This document shows, one piece after another, positions 54,600 to 64,000 of a DNA stretch of 64,000 bases; position 1 is the first letter of the stretch, and each line of letters opens with the position of its first letter. Source of the stretch: Triangularia verruculosa (Eukaryota > Ascomycota > Sordariomycetes > Sordariales > Podosporaceae). A program made the translations under genes and the position numbers. The stretch lies in NCBI GenBank assembly GCA_033296885.1, contig MU863898.1:186001-250000 (forward strand), read 5' to 3'. The notes beneath the pieces are model-generated. The model ran no database searches, was not told the origin of the DNA, and saw only the letters and a program-made list of their open reading frames with translations.

Positions 54600-57500
54600 A
54601 TGCCCGCTTTCAGTTCGACTGTTTGGCAGAGCATTCTCCGGCAAGGATTTACCAAGTCCATCACCCAAGGCTACGCCCAGTCGGTCGTTGCTGCCACCCA
54701 CCCTCATGTTCTAAACTCGCAGAATCGCCCGTCTTTTGGGCGGCGCAACCATGCCCGCATCGGCCGCCGCCTGTCCACTCTCGGCCTCCAGTCCGCCTTC
54801 CACACCAGCAGCACCACCGTTGCTGCCGGGCCCGCTGAATCGCAACGCCTGGGCAAGGCCGTTAGCAGCAATGGCGGCCTAGATGCTTACTTTGAGCAAT
54901 TGCAAAAGACCCAGCAGGTTGCCGAGGAAGGCGCTGTGGAAGAGGAGGAAGGCGAGAAAGAGTGGACTCAGTTCCAGTTTCAACAGCGCATTGAGTGGAA
55001 GCCCACACCAGCTTCCATCCTTCTCGGTTCCGATGCCAGCAAGACCCTCGCCCTCGATATCGATCCCGCCGAAGTCACCCAGCGCGATGCTACCCCGACG
55101 ATCACCCCCGAGGCCGAGGCCGCCCTTGCCCACATCGATGCGCGTCTCGCCGAGGAGATTGAGGTTCGCAAGCAGCTGGATGCCCTGGAGGAGGAGGTGG
55201 AATCCCTCCGTGCCACGTCGCCGGCTCTGGCCGAGAAGCTCGAGGAAGAGATCCGGTCACGAACCATCACGCCCGTCTCCCACATCCGTACTCCGGCCAG
55301 TGTCGTCCGGACGCCGCCCGTTGATCCCCAGTCCCAGTCCTATGCCGACCATCTCGTGAAGCTCGCCGACAGCGCACGATATGCCGAGATTCCTGCCGTC
55401 TTTGAGGCCATGCTCGTCGCTGGCATCAAGCCCATCGCTCCCGCCTACAATGTCTTGCTTACCGCCGCGTTCCAGCTGGCGCCAAACAAGTCCGAGGTGG
55501 TGAACAAGGCCCTGGACATCTACACGGACATGCTCAGACGCAAGGTTGCCTTGGATAGCGAGACGTACAACATTCTTGTCAGCTTGCTGGCCTCTCGATC
55601 GCTCGAGCTCTCCGCCCTGCAAGAGGCTCTTGAGGTTAAGCGTGTGCGCTTCGGTGGCATGGACGAGCCTGGCAAATTCATGTTTGCCTCCCACGAGCTT
55701 GAGCTTGCCATTCTGAGGGAGGAGGAGCGTCTCGACCTTGCTATCAAGCTGTTCGAGAACTCCGTGTCGTCCAACAAGGCTGGCTACACCTCGGAGACAT
55801 ACCACCAGCTGATTTCGGCCTGTGCCAAGGCTGGTCGCGTGTCCAACATGCTCGAAATGTTTGAGCATATGGAGTGCAACCAAGCCCTCCCATTCGCCGC
55901 CACTTTCCCTGCCATGATCACGGCCTTTGCCAAGTCTGGTGATTTGATCAGTGCCGTGGAGTGCTACAACGAGTATCGCAACCTGGCCATTGCCAACGAC
56001 AACGGTGAGCCGACTCTTTTGAATCGCGCCGATGCTCAAGTCTATGCCTCCGTCATCAACGCCTACGTCGTTTCTGACAAGCTCCCGGGCGCCATGAAGT
56101 TCTACAAGAAGATCCTTCAGGAATATGGTGTGAGCGCTGCTGAGATCAAGGACGCGCTGCTTGCTGGCGGCTTCGTCAAGGGCTTCATCAAGCGCGGTAT
56201 CTACCGCGAGGCTCTTCAGTGGGCCCAGGGCATTGAGAGCGAGATTAGAGGTCGGGCCATGAACGAGATCGCCACAGTCGCCGCCGACAATGGCGACAAG
56301 ATGACTGCTGTGGCCGCTTTTGCCAACGTCGCTCCCTCGGTTGAGATGGCATCCTCCACCATGGCATTGCTTGCCATGAGCATCCGTGCCGGTGATCTCG
56401 GCGCGGCAGCTCGGTACTGGGATATTCTCTGCGGGTCTGGCTCCAAATTCACTGTGTCCTTTGTTGAACCGGCAGCCATGTATGCCGTGGCTATGATCGG
56501 CTCCGGACAGGTGATGGAAGGCCTGACGCAGTCCGAATGGATGTTCCAGCGCATCCGTGAGACTGTCCCTGCTGCCCAGTTGGAAGGCGAGGTTGAGGAA
56601 GCTACCGAGTTCATCTCGAGGTTCATGGCCGCTCGCGGCATTATGGATCCTCGTGAGGTTGTTTCTCCAGTTTCATATGCTGCCTCTCAGTCCTTCGCCC
56701 CCTCGCCATTCCCATCGACCCCTGCTGCTGTTCACCACGAGGAGTCCTTCGACCCATATGCTCAGAACACCGACTTCAAGGGATCTTCATTGATCTCCGA
56801 TGAGTTGGAGGGCGCCCACGGTCGCAAGGGTCCCAAGTTGAACGATGCACTGAACCGCTTCCGCAACATTCGCCGCGCCGGTCGCCATCCTCGGTACATC
56901 ACCTACGCGAAGCTCATCTCTGCCGCCTCTCGGGAGGGCAAGATTGATCTCTGCCACGAGATCCTTGCCATGGCCCGTGCCGACGTGCCTCTGCTTCCTC
57001 AGTACCCCGTGGTTCGTTATGGTTGGTCATCCATCTTGGATGCCATGGTTGGTGCCTGCTTGACTGTCGGTGACAGAGCCATGGCTGAGCAGTTCCATCA
57101 GGAGCTCCTCGCCATGGGTGCTACGCCTTCAGCCAACACTTTTGGTCTCTACATCACCACCTTGAAGGAGTCTACCAAGACTTTCGACGAGGCCACAGAA
57201 GCTGTCCGTGTCTTCCACCGTGCCAAGGCCGAGGGTGTTGAACCCACCTCGTTCCTGTACAACGCCTTGATTGGGAAGCTGGGCAAGGCGCGTCGGATTG
57301 ACGACTGCCTCTTCTACTTTGGTGAGATGCAGACTCTTGGAATCAAGCCCACATCTGTCACGTACGGCACCATCGTCAACGCCCTCTGCCGTGTCAGCGA
57401 CGAGAAGTTTGCCGAACAGCTGTTTGACGAGATGGAGGCCATGCCCAACTACAAGGCTCGTCCCGCTCCCTACAACAGCATGATGCAGTTTTTCCTCATG

Positions 57501-58178
57501 ACCAAGAGAGACAAGTCCAAGGTTCTGGAGTACTTTGAGCGCATGAAGGCCAAGGGCATCGCGCCCACGGCGCACACATTCAAGCTCTTGGTTGACACTC
57601 ATGCGACCCTGGATCCCGTCGATATGGAAGCCGCCGAGTCTATCCTCGAGATGATCAAGGCCACTGGCCAGAAGCCCGAGCCCGTACACTACGCCAGCCT
57701 CATCCACGCCCGTGGCTGCGTCCTTCACGACCTGGAGGGTGCCCGCCGCGTGTTTGACGCTGTCATGAAGGACTCTTCGGTTCCTCTCAACCCCTGCTTG
57801 TTCCAGGCTCTCTTCGAGGCCATGGTTGCGAACCATCGGGTTGTTGAGACCGAGCCCGTACTTGCCATGATGCGGTCGAAGCGTGTGGAAGTGACTCCCT
57901 ACATTGCCAACACCCTCATCCATGGTTGGGCAGCGGAGAAGAACATCGCCAAGGCCAAGGAGATTTACGCCACTGTCAGCGCCACGAAGCGGGAGCCCAG
58001 CACATACGAGGCCATGACCCGCGCTTTCCTTGCCGTTGAGGAGCGCGAGAGCGCCAAGGGGGTGGTTACCGAGATGCTCGGCCGCGGATACCCAAGCGCC
58101 GTCGTCAACAAGGTTCTGGAACTCCTCGGTGGCGGCGGAAATGTTGCCCCCGTCGAGGCCGCTGCCGCTGCCGCGTAA
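54600..58178 (+). CDS. Mitochondrial pentatricopeptide-repeat (PPR) protein
   Basis: 1192-aa intronless frame. The N-terminus (about 1-70) is rich in Arg, Ser and Ala with few acids, as in a mitochondrial presequence (GRRNHARIGRRLSTL). An acidic/coiled segment follows (VEEEEGEKEW, ARLAEEIEVRKQLDALEEE). From about residue 240 onward there are many degenerate 35-residue PPR helical hairpins, for example VALDSETYNILVSLLASRSL, GYTSETYHQLISACAKAGRV, EPTSFLYNALIGKLGKARRI, KPTSVTYGTIVNALCRVS and APTAHTFKLLVDTHATLD. The layout resembles fungal mitochondrial RNA-maturation or translation factors such as Neurospora CYA-5, but orthology is not proven. Binds organellar mRNA by inference. Confidence 0.92.
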   Translation: MPAFSSTVWQSILRQGFTKSITQGYAQSVVAATHPHVLNSQNRPSFGRRNHARIGRRLSTLGLQSAFHTSSTTVAAGPAESQRLGKAVSSNGGLDAYFEQLQKTQQVAEEGAVEEEEGEKEWTQFQFQQRIEWKPTPASILLGSDASKTLALDIDPAEVTQRDATPTITPEAEAALAHIDARLAEEIEVRKQLDALEEEVESLRATSPALAEKLEEEIRSRTITPVSHIRTPASVVRTPPVDPQSQSYADHLVKLADSARYAEIPAVFEAMLVAGIKPIAPAYNVLLTAAFQLAPNKSEVVNKALDIYTDMLRRKVALDSETYNILVSLLASRSLELSALQEALEVKRVRFGGMDEPGKFMFASHELELAILREEERLDLAIKLFENSVSSNKAGYTSETYHQLISACAKAGRVSNMLEMFEHMECNQALPFAATFPAMITAFAKSGDLISAVECYNEYRNLAIANDNGEPTLLNRADAQVYASVINAYVVSDKLPGAMKFYKKILQEYGVSAAEIKDALLAGGFVKGFIKRGIYREALQWAQGIESEIRGRAMNEIATVAADNGDKMTAVAAFANVAPSVEMASSTMALLAMSIRAGDLGAAARYWDILCGSGSKFTVSFVEPAAMYAVAMIGSGQVMEGLTQSEWMFQRIRETVPAAQLEGEVEEATEFISRFMAARGIMDPREVVSPVSYAASQSFAPSPFPSTPAAVHHEESFDPYAQNTDFKGSSLISDELEGAHGRKGPKLNDALNRFRNIRRAGRHPRYITYAKLISAASREGKIDLCHEILAMARADVPLLPQYPVVRYGWSSILDAMVGACLTVGDRAMAEQFHQELLAMGATPSANTFGLYITTLKESTKTFDEATEAVRVFHRAKAEGVEPTSFLYNALIGKLGKARRIDDCLFYFGEMQTLGIKPTSVTYGTIVNALCRVSDEKFAEQLFDEMEAMPNYKARPAPYNSMMQFFLMTKRDKSKVLEYFERMKAKGIAPTAHTFKLLVDTHATLDPVDMEAAESILEMIKATGQKPEPVHYASLIHARGCVLHDLEGARRVFDAVMKDSSVPLNPCLFQALFEAMVANHRVVETEPVLAMMRSKRVEVTPYIANTLIHGWAAEKNIAKAKEIYATVSATKREPSTYEAMTRAFLAVEERESAKGVVTEMLGRGYPSAVVNKVLELLGGGGNVAPVEAAAAAA

Positions 58179-59363
58179 GCCCGGCCGCCATTTTCCTCTT
58201 CTGTTCTTTTTCTCTTGTCTCATAAATTATTTTCCTATGTCTCTGCTTTCTCTGCGTTCTTGACATGATACCCCCTGTGTGCAACTATGGATTGATGGAC
58301 GGAGAGGTGATGGGTTCAATGGGAAGGGACTCAGGTTTAAAAAAAGGGGGTGTTTATCTCAAGGATCAATGGGGAAAACAACGGGCGGAGAATCAACATG
58401 GGATAAAAAGCATTTGTTTTTATTTTCCTTCTCATCAAAATCGGGACAAGCGGGCGGCGTTAAAAGGTTGCCTACTTTTGGGATAGATATCATGACCGGG
58501 GGCCCCGGCATTTGCTAGTGAGGCTCGGTCTTATGGGATGGTGGGATTTCACTTTTTCTTTCTTCACCGGAACGGATGGGAAGGGGGATCTAATGGACCG
58601 GTTGGTATGGGTCATGAGCCTCGAAAGGGGGGCGGTTGATTTGCCTGACGCAAACTAGAAGATATATAACTCCACTCTACAAAGACACAATAGAAGCGTT
58701 CCAACGTACAAATAATCGACACAGTCAGTGTGCCCTGATTGTTGACTTTCTACAGCAAGGTAAGCAGATGTCGGCTTTCACAGCCAGGCTCCTTCTTGGG
58801 ACCAGTTAATTTCAGCTCTTCTACACAGCCCCGGTCCACGCCTGCTTTAATATTCCCAATTCCAATCAAGAATTGACCAATTGTGCCTGTCCACTTCTGG
58901 CAGTCATAATGCTGCCTGTCGTGTGGCCCCCAACGCAATTGCACTTGCCTCTACAGCTGACCTTATCATTATCGAACAGCCAATGCTTGATGTGTTTGTT
59001 CTAATCATCCAATCCACATGGCTGAAAAATGTGCCACACCGCCAAAAAGCCGGGCCCTCCTTTCCCTCAGGACCGCCGCAAATCATCACGAGTTTCACAT
59101 TTTGCTTTGCTGACTGTGCCATCACCAATCCAAGATTGATGAAGCTAACGGGATGTTTGATTGGGGCCAACTGGGCCGATCGCTGCCTCGGGTGACTGAA
59201 CTACATGAGGTGCTCACACAGCCATGATCAAGTGGTGGTCCACTCATGGCCGCCCGTGGGCTCCCGAGGTCAGGGCCACGGGTCGGCAAACTGCACAATT
59301 CCGGGGAGGTGAGCTGGTTCTTTTGAGGAGAGCTTGGGGTTGATAAGGGGAGGTGGTGTCTTG
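58179..59363. other. Intergenic region
   Basis: About 1.2 kb with no convincing exon. Short open frames lack protein character. Confidence 0.55.
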
Positions 59364-61110
59364 ATGTCGGTTCCATTTTGGATCATGTCTTGGGCTGATT
59401 GGGGCCTTCTGTGTCACCTCTTTGTGTGTGCATTGATCGTATGCATGTGTGTCTGCACATTATCTGATAAGAATATTTTATTGTCTATGTTTATCGACAC
59501 CAGAATGCTTGTCAAACGACAGGGCGGCAGGCGCAGAGGGTTTGGTGGTCATGATTTCAAAATGTGGGAAAATTCCAAGCATGGCTTCAACTGGGGTGGG
59601 AAAGGCGAAGGGCACCAGACTGAAAACCTCTTTGAGACGGTCAGCGGCATGCAACAATCCAAAGAGGAGAGCGAGAAACAGCAACAGCAGGATAAAATTG
59701 ACAAGGATAACAAGGAAATTGAGAAGAATCGGCAAAGACTCGAGCAAGAAGATAAATCAAGAAACCCGAACAATCAGCCAGAGGCAACCTCGACAAAGTC
59801 GAATAACAAGGATCCCGTCACGACATTGGCCACAAATCGGCCGAGCTCTACGTCGAAAGCTCAAAAGCAATCTCAAGTTGAAGCTCCCCAGACCCTATCA
59901 TCAACACCAACATCGACAAGAGGCCAGACCGGAACACCTCGAGACAATCCGACGCCAACTATTACCCCTGAGTCTGAGGTGGGGACACATGACGGCACGT
60001 TTTCCAGGATCGTTACCTCATCAATTTCAGGAACAGATACCCAGGGTACGTTGACCTCCTAGCAGTATCTGTACCATAACTACCTTAGTCTCTAATGTTC
60101 TCCAGAACGTCCTACCAGCACAGATTTCGGCGTGCCGACAGTCGCGCCGCAACACAGCCTTAATTCTGGGCAAATAGCTGCCATAGTCATCAGTTCCATT
60201 GGTTGGTGAAAAAGTATTCCTTCTAGATAACGTCGTTTCTAACATCTCGAAAGGTCTTGCAATCATCCTTCTCATTGCTGTCTTTCTCCTCTTACGCTTC
60301 CGCCGCCACCAGCATTCACATCCATCCCCGTCACCCGTCCACCCAGAAACTGTCCCACCGAACTACAGCCATCCTTACAACCAACTTCTGTCTCCTCCGC
60401 CGCCACCTCCTCTCCAGACTCCACAAGACCACGCAGACATTGTCAAACCCCGCCGCACGATCTCTCGCTGGCTGTCCCAAGTACGTGCTGAATCACGGAC
60501 AAACCCCAGCCAACCCCCATCGGTCAGCCTCCCCTCCTCTTCATCTCACTCTGGCAGCGGCGGCCATGCAAGAACCCGAGGTCAGCCAGATATGGTATCC
60601 GATATCTCGTCTCAGATATCTGGCTTCACCCACCCAACGGTAACCGTCTCCAGCGGGGGAAGAAGTTTTCGCCCGCCAACACAGTTGCGACCGCCAACGG
60701 GGTCATCTACCAACAGCTCAGACAGAAACATGAGAGAAACAAAGCCGGTACATCCGAGCATCTACGTCTCGCCTGCCACGGCGACTAACAGCTCAGGAAG
60801 TGTGAATATTACAGGGCTATTGCCTGAGTTTCCATTGCCGCCCGGGAGGATGGCTGAGAGTGGAGACCCAGTGTCGCCGATGAGTCCCAGCCCTGTTGAG
60901 AGTTTCGGCGCAGATTCGGGATTGGGGATGGGAATGACGATGGGGAATGGGGCGAGGCTGTCGGGTTTGGGGGTGCAAGGGCAGTATGAGCAGGAGTACC
61001 ATGATGAGGCAGTCGCGGGTTATGGGTATGGAGGGGTGAAGAGGCAGAGTTGGGAGACGAACAAGACGTTGGAGCAGCTGGAGGTCACAAGGAGGTCGGT
61101 TTCGATATAG
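59364..61110 (+). CDS. Single-pass membrane protein with Ser/Thr-rich ectodomain
   Basis: Three-exon model: 59364-60045, 60106-60201, 60254-61110 (up to 544 aa). Introns are 60 nt (donor GTACGT, acceptor CCAG) and 52 nt (donor GTTGGT, branch CTAAC, acceptor AAAG). The joined protein has a charged Gln/Lys/Glu coiled stretch (KEESEKQQQQDKIDKDNKEI), then a Thr/Ser/Pro-rich stalk, then one transmembrane helix created across the second splice (IAAIVISSIG joined to LAIILLIAVFLLLRF), followed by basic residues and a Pro/Ser-rich cytosolic tail. This resembles fungal wall-stress-sensor or Mid2-like topology. The N-terminus is uncertain: the first 45 residues are hydrophobic and Cys-rich, and the true start could be ATG near 59506 (MLVKRQGG) or another exon. 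Confidence 0.65.
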
Positions 61111-61698
61111 GGTCAAAAGTATTTTACACGAGACATGATCCTCAGAACAATAAAAGGACATCAACGCCCTACATTCGTTCCCATTGCTTCTGCTCGTTAC
61201 TCTCAAACCTGATAGTTGACCACATGCTCCTTCCAGTTGCCAGGCCCGTCATCAAGACGAAACTTCCGCAGACCAAGGTAGGCGCTCCTGTGAAGGTCGA
61301 TCCACCAACAACGGGGCATTCTTTCTAATTCTCCCACAGGCCAGTGCGTTCGGTTCCGATGAAACCCGAATATCTGACCCTCCCAAAAACTGCCTGGCGA
61401 GACTGAGGTGCTACTCTCAGAAGGAGCCTCTGGCTTTGCCGAGAAAGAACTCCCTCAAAATGACGTTTCTTGACCTGATGGACATCACACCATCTTCTTG
61501 GTGCCTTCTTGTGAGAATTGGCGGCCCGCAATTCTCGAAGAAGAGCACTGTCCGTCATCTCTCTTATTCTTCCACTCTCCAACTTTCACTCCCTCTTCCA
61601 TTCCAACATCCACTCTCAATTTTGGTTGACCTCCCCTCAACTGCCCTCCAACAGCATTGCTACTATACCTCCTCCACTACTTTCCATTGCTCTTCATC
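61111..61698. other. Intergenic region
   Basis: About 590 bases; T/C-rich toward the right, the leader of the hydrolase gene. No gene seen. Confidence 0.6.
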
Positions 61699-62994
61699 AT
61701 GGGCTGCCGCATCGCACTGCTCTTCGGAGCCCTCTTCTTTGCTATCCCGATCACAGCCAGAAACATCGCGGCCAGGAAAGCCACTGCACGAGTCCCGCCT
61801 CTGCTAGCACCCAACTGCCGCAATGTCCAGATCCCACTCGGAAACATCACAGCCTACAACATCGACTTCCGGTCAGCTTTGAGCGGGCTGAACTTTACCG
61901 ATCCTGAAGCAGTGATGGATGTCTTTGACAGTTGTCTTGACCCCGACACTTTCATCGATCCATACGACTACGAGATCATACAACCCGTAGTGGAACGGAA
62001 CGTCACTATCCACGGAATCTTCTGCGAGCCGGAAGTACCGGTTCCTCCCAAAGAGCGCCAGATTCACTTTCTCGTCCACGACATAACCTATGACAAACTC
62101 ATGTGGCATGGGCTTGGTGTCCTCGAGTACAGTCTGGCAGATGCAATGGCGTCGGGACTCAAGGGCTCCTACACCCTAGCCATTGACCTTTGGGGCCATG
62201 GAGACAGTCATGGCGCGACATACCCGGACCCGTGGCAAGTCCTCCAGCCGCCATTTCACGTCGAGGTCTTGCATGAAGTCGTCAAGAAATTACGCCAAAA
62301 CGAACGGGGCCTTTGGAAGGCGTTCAAGAATGTCACGTATGTTGGACACGGCTTTGGTGCCCAGCTCGGCGCTCTTCTTCTGAAAGGCTATCCCAAAGAT
62401 GCCGATGTCTTTGTCGGGTCCGGGCTCCCTACCGCAAGTAATGAGATCAAGCCTTTCCCAAAAGAGTGGAATCTTGTGCCGGCAGCTGCAACAGTTCCAA
62501 AATATGCCCGTCAGCCGTTGGGCTACTTTGCCGGCGACGTCGACGACAACGCTAACACCGCACGACAAAACACTCTGTACGGGGGCTATTTCGAGGAAGG
62601 GCTGGCTTTCCTGGACTATATCTTTCAGGACACCATTGCTGCCGGCGAGGCCTGCTGGGGAGGATCCTATCTTGCCCTCGAAACAGTCCCAAGAGAATCG
62701 GACTTCGCGGGCCAGGCATGCATTCTGGCTGGAGAATATGACAGAGTTGCGTGCGCTGATTCGATCCTTTCGGTGGAGGCCCCGGAGTGCAAGGAGAGAC
62801 TGCGATCTGTATGCAAATATGCATTCCCAAACACCAGGTCATGCGAAATCAATGTTTTGGGGAGTACGGGACATGCCTGGATGTTGCACAGAATGGGTCC
62901 TCAGGCGGTAAGGACAATTCGCAGGTGGTCAGAACGGGGAGATTCGTGGGGGAATCTGTGCACAACCCTCACCCCAAGAAGAGTGAAGTATTGA
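61699..62994 (+). CDS. Secreted alpha/beta-hydrolase-fold protein lacking the nucleophile serine
   Basis: 431 aa from ATG 61699 (TCATCATGG); the frame extends 14 codons upstream without an ATG. Signal peptide MGCRIALLFGALFFAIPITA. Fold landmarks: HFLVHDITYDKLMWHG (oxyanion strand), LAIDLWGHGDSHG, a nucleophile-elbow position, an acid strand ILAGEYDRVAC (Asp) and the histidine loop GSTGHAWMLH. The elbow reads GHGFG (216-220) where active family members have GHSxG, so residue 218 is Gly, codon GGC at 62350-62352. Several cysteines and an N-glycosylation site fit secretion. With Asp and His kept but Ser missing, it may be inactive, use another residue, or bind rather than cleave. No other damage is visible. 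Confidence 0.82.
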   Translation: MGCRIALLFGALFFAIPITARNIAARKATARVPPLLAPNCRNVQIPLGNITAYNIDFRSALSGLNFTDPEAVMDVFDSCLDPDTFIDPYDYEIIQPVVERNVTIHGIFCEPEVPVPPKERQIHFLVHDITYDKLMWHGLGVLEYSLADAMASGLKGSYTLAIDLWGHGDSHGATYPDPWQVLQPPFHVEVLHEVVKKLRQNERGLWKAFKNVTYVGHGFGAQLGALLLKGYPKDADVFVGSGLPTASNEIKPFPKEWNLVPAAATVPKYARQPLGYFAGDVDDNANTARQNTLYGGYFEEGLAFLDYIFQDTIAAGEACWGGSYLALETVPRESDFAGQACILAGEYDRVACADSILSVEAPECKERLRSVCKYAFPNTRSCEINVLGSTGHAWMLHRMGPQAVRTIRRWSERGDSWGNLCTTLTPRRVKY

Positions 62995-63742
62995 AGGTGG
63001 CTGGGTGGGGATGGATAAAGTGGTGGTTCAAACAGTTGATAGTCTAGAGTAGACATAAACAATAATCCTAGTTTCTTGCCAACACATGCCCTGTTTTCGA
63101 TGTTGGTGCGGTGATGTTGATCATGATGCCTCCGTGCTACATCCGGCCTCTAGCAACGGTACCGGCACGCATGGCATGTGTGCACGGGGCGGTGGGATTT
63201 AAGGCGCTCTAAATCCGAAGAGCGAGACGTGACGGTGGAATGGCGTCAATGGAGCTAATAAGCTAGAGCAACTTACACGGCCGGCTCGTGTGCAGCGACA
63301 TGTTTGACATGCTTGTTTGCACCGGCTTCGTTGCACCTGGACCTCACCCGTGAAAGGCAAAGGCATATTGATGGACACGGTGTGGTGTTTACTCCGATTG
63401 CCTGGTGGTCCTCGATATGGGCACCCAAGCCCTAATCAAGTACCGCTGCGACCCGGCCGGATGACGATATGCGGGCACTGCAACGGCTAGTTGACGATGT
63501 CATTGTATCCGCCCTCGCGCCGCTCTTCCATGCAGTAGTGACGCGCCAAGCTCCGCCGTTTTCGGAACCGTTCAGACCACAACAGCTGCAGCAACAGCGT
63601 GCTGGTCAGCGTGTTGGTGAATAAAAAGCACCCGGGGAAACAAAAAGACTGGGAAAATCCATTTTTTGAAAAAGAAAAGAAAAGAGCGCTTCGAGATGTT
63701 CTCTGCCCGTTTTACGTGCCACGACGACGCGAGATTGAGACA
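62995..63742. other. Intergenic region
   Basis: Promoter of the rightmost gene; a GAATAAAAAGC TATA-like stretch lies near 63620. No gene. Confidence 0.55.
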
Positions 63743-64000
63743 ATGATGTCTCGGGATGAGATGTCACCACCGCCAGTACCGTTAGCATCAGCATCAACTT
63801 CATCGACACCGCGGCCACCGCCACCACCACCGCCACCACCACCGCCACAACAACAAAAAATAAAGGGGGAAAAGATTGGAAGTGATGGGAGTAACACCAC
63901 GAGCGACGACGATGGGGAGCTGGGATTGGAACAGGTTGCTCTTGGCGTTGGAGGGACGGTAAAGGCTGGATCGCGGAAGAAGTGGAAGGGACTACTTGAG
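63743..64000 (+). CDS. Proline-rich protein, partial (runs off the right edge)
   Basis: From ATG 63743 (followed at once by a second ATG) the frame is open to the window end, 86 codons. It begins MMSRDEMSPPPVPLASAS, has a run of ten consecutive prolines from CCA/CCG triplets (63811-63846) followed by QQQ, then acidic and Gly-rich sequence, and ends SRKKWKGLLE. Too short for a family call; the proline tract suggests a regulatory or cytoskeletal disordered region. Confidence 0.5.
   Translation, partial: MMSRDEMSPPPVPLASASTSSTPRPPPPPPPPPPPQQQKIKGEKIGSDGSNTTSDDDGELGLEQVALGVGGTVKAGSRKKWKGLLE

Noticed and set aside
57129..58223. 364-codon minus-strand frame antisense to the PPR gene
   Set aside because: Shadow frame with no domain.

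Overview
The window looks like chromosomal DNA of a filamentous ascomycete, most likely a Sordariomycete. The genes are eukaryotic, with 50-100 nt introns carrying GT(A/G)NGT donors, CTAAC/CTGAC branch points and short tails to AG. Intergenic spaces are moderate and GC-rich. Fungus-restricted families are present (DUF3176, SUR7/PalI, PNP-NACHT NLR-like, secreted cysteine-rich peptides). Exon structures were assembled by hand from splice signals and protein continuity. The species cannot be named from the sequence alone.

Layout. 1-12 kb: the end of a SANT/Myb-like DNA-binding gene, a secreted pepsin-type aspartic protease, a four-TM SUR7/PalI-like protein, a secreted Pro/Gln/Gly-rich protein with a cysteine-rich EGF-like tail, a defensin-like (CS-alpha-beta) secreted peptide and a 59-residue protein with a two-codon first coding exon. 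12.9-26 kb: a secreted GH3 beta-xylosidase-like enzyme, a membrane-anchored SDR, an unrecognised 581-aa protein, a DUF3176 membrane protein, a class-V PLP aminotransferase and a secreted four-exon PEBP protein. 26-37 kb: a frame-broken unrecognised gene, a MYND-finger gene with an apparent frameshift, a secreted GH3 beta-glucosidase of the Cel3A type, a secreted choice-of-anchor-B protein, a Gln-rich/glycine-zipper/Lys-Asp-rich protein and a cysteine-rich protein.

37.9-40.8 kb is different. An AT-rich array of about 13 degenerate 21-nt units is followed by a long minus-strand relic of an NLR-type gene (nucleoside phosphorylase plus NACHT). The relic is broken by TAG/TAA codons and frameshifts and resembles a product of repeat-induced point mutation.

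41-64 kb is mostly conserved housekeeping: NMD3 (60S export), ESF2/ABT1 (18S rRNA processing), an aldehyde dehydrogenase, phosphomevalonate kinase (ERG8) and a 1192-aa mitochondrial PPR protein with a spliced uORF ending at its start codon. Between them lie disordered proteins, a single-pass membrane protein, a secreted alpha/beta hydrolase whose nucleophile serine is replaced by glycine, and the start of a proline-rich gene at the right edge.

Functional links are modest. The two GH3 enzymes, the protease, the PEBP, the choice-of-anchor protein and the cysteine-rich proteins all look secreted, fitting a saprotroph or plant-associated fungus. I see no biosynthetic cluster, CRISPR array, tRNA or rRNA. 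The strongest candidates for something unusual are the RIP-like NLR relic with its array, the defensin-like peptide, the microexon gene, the Ser-less hydrolase and the spliced uORF.
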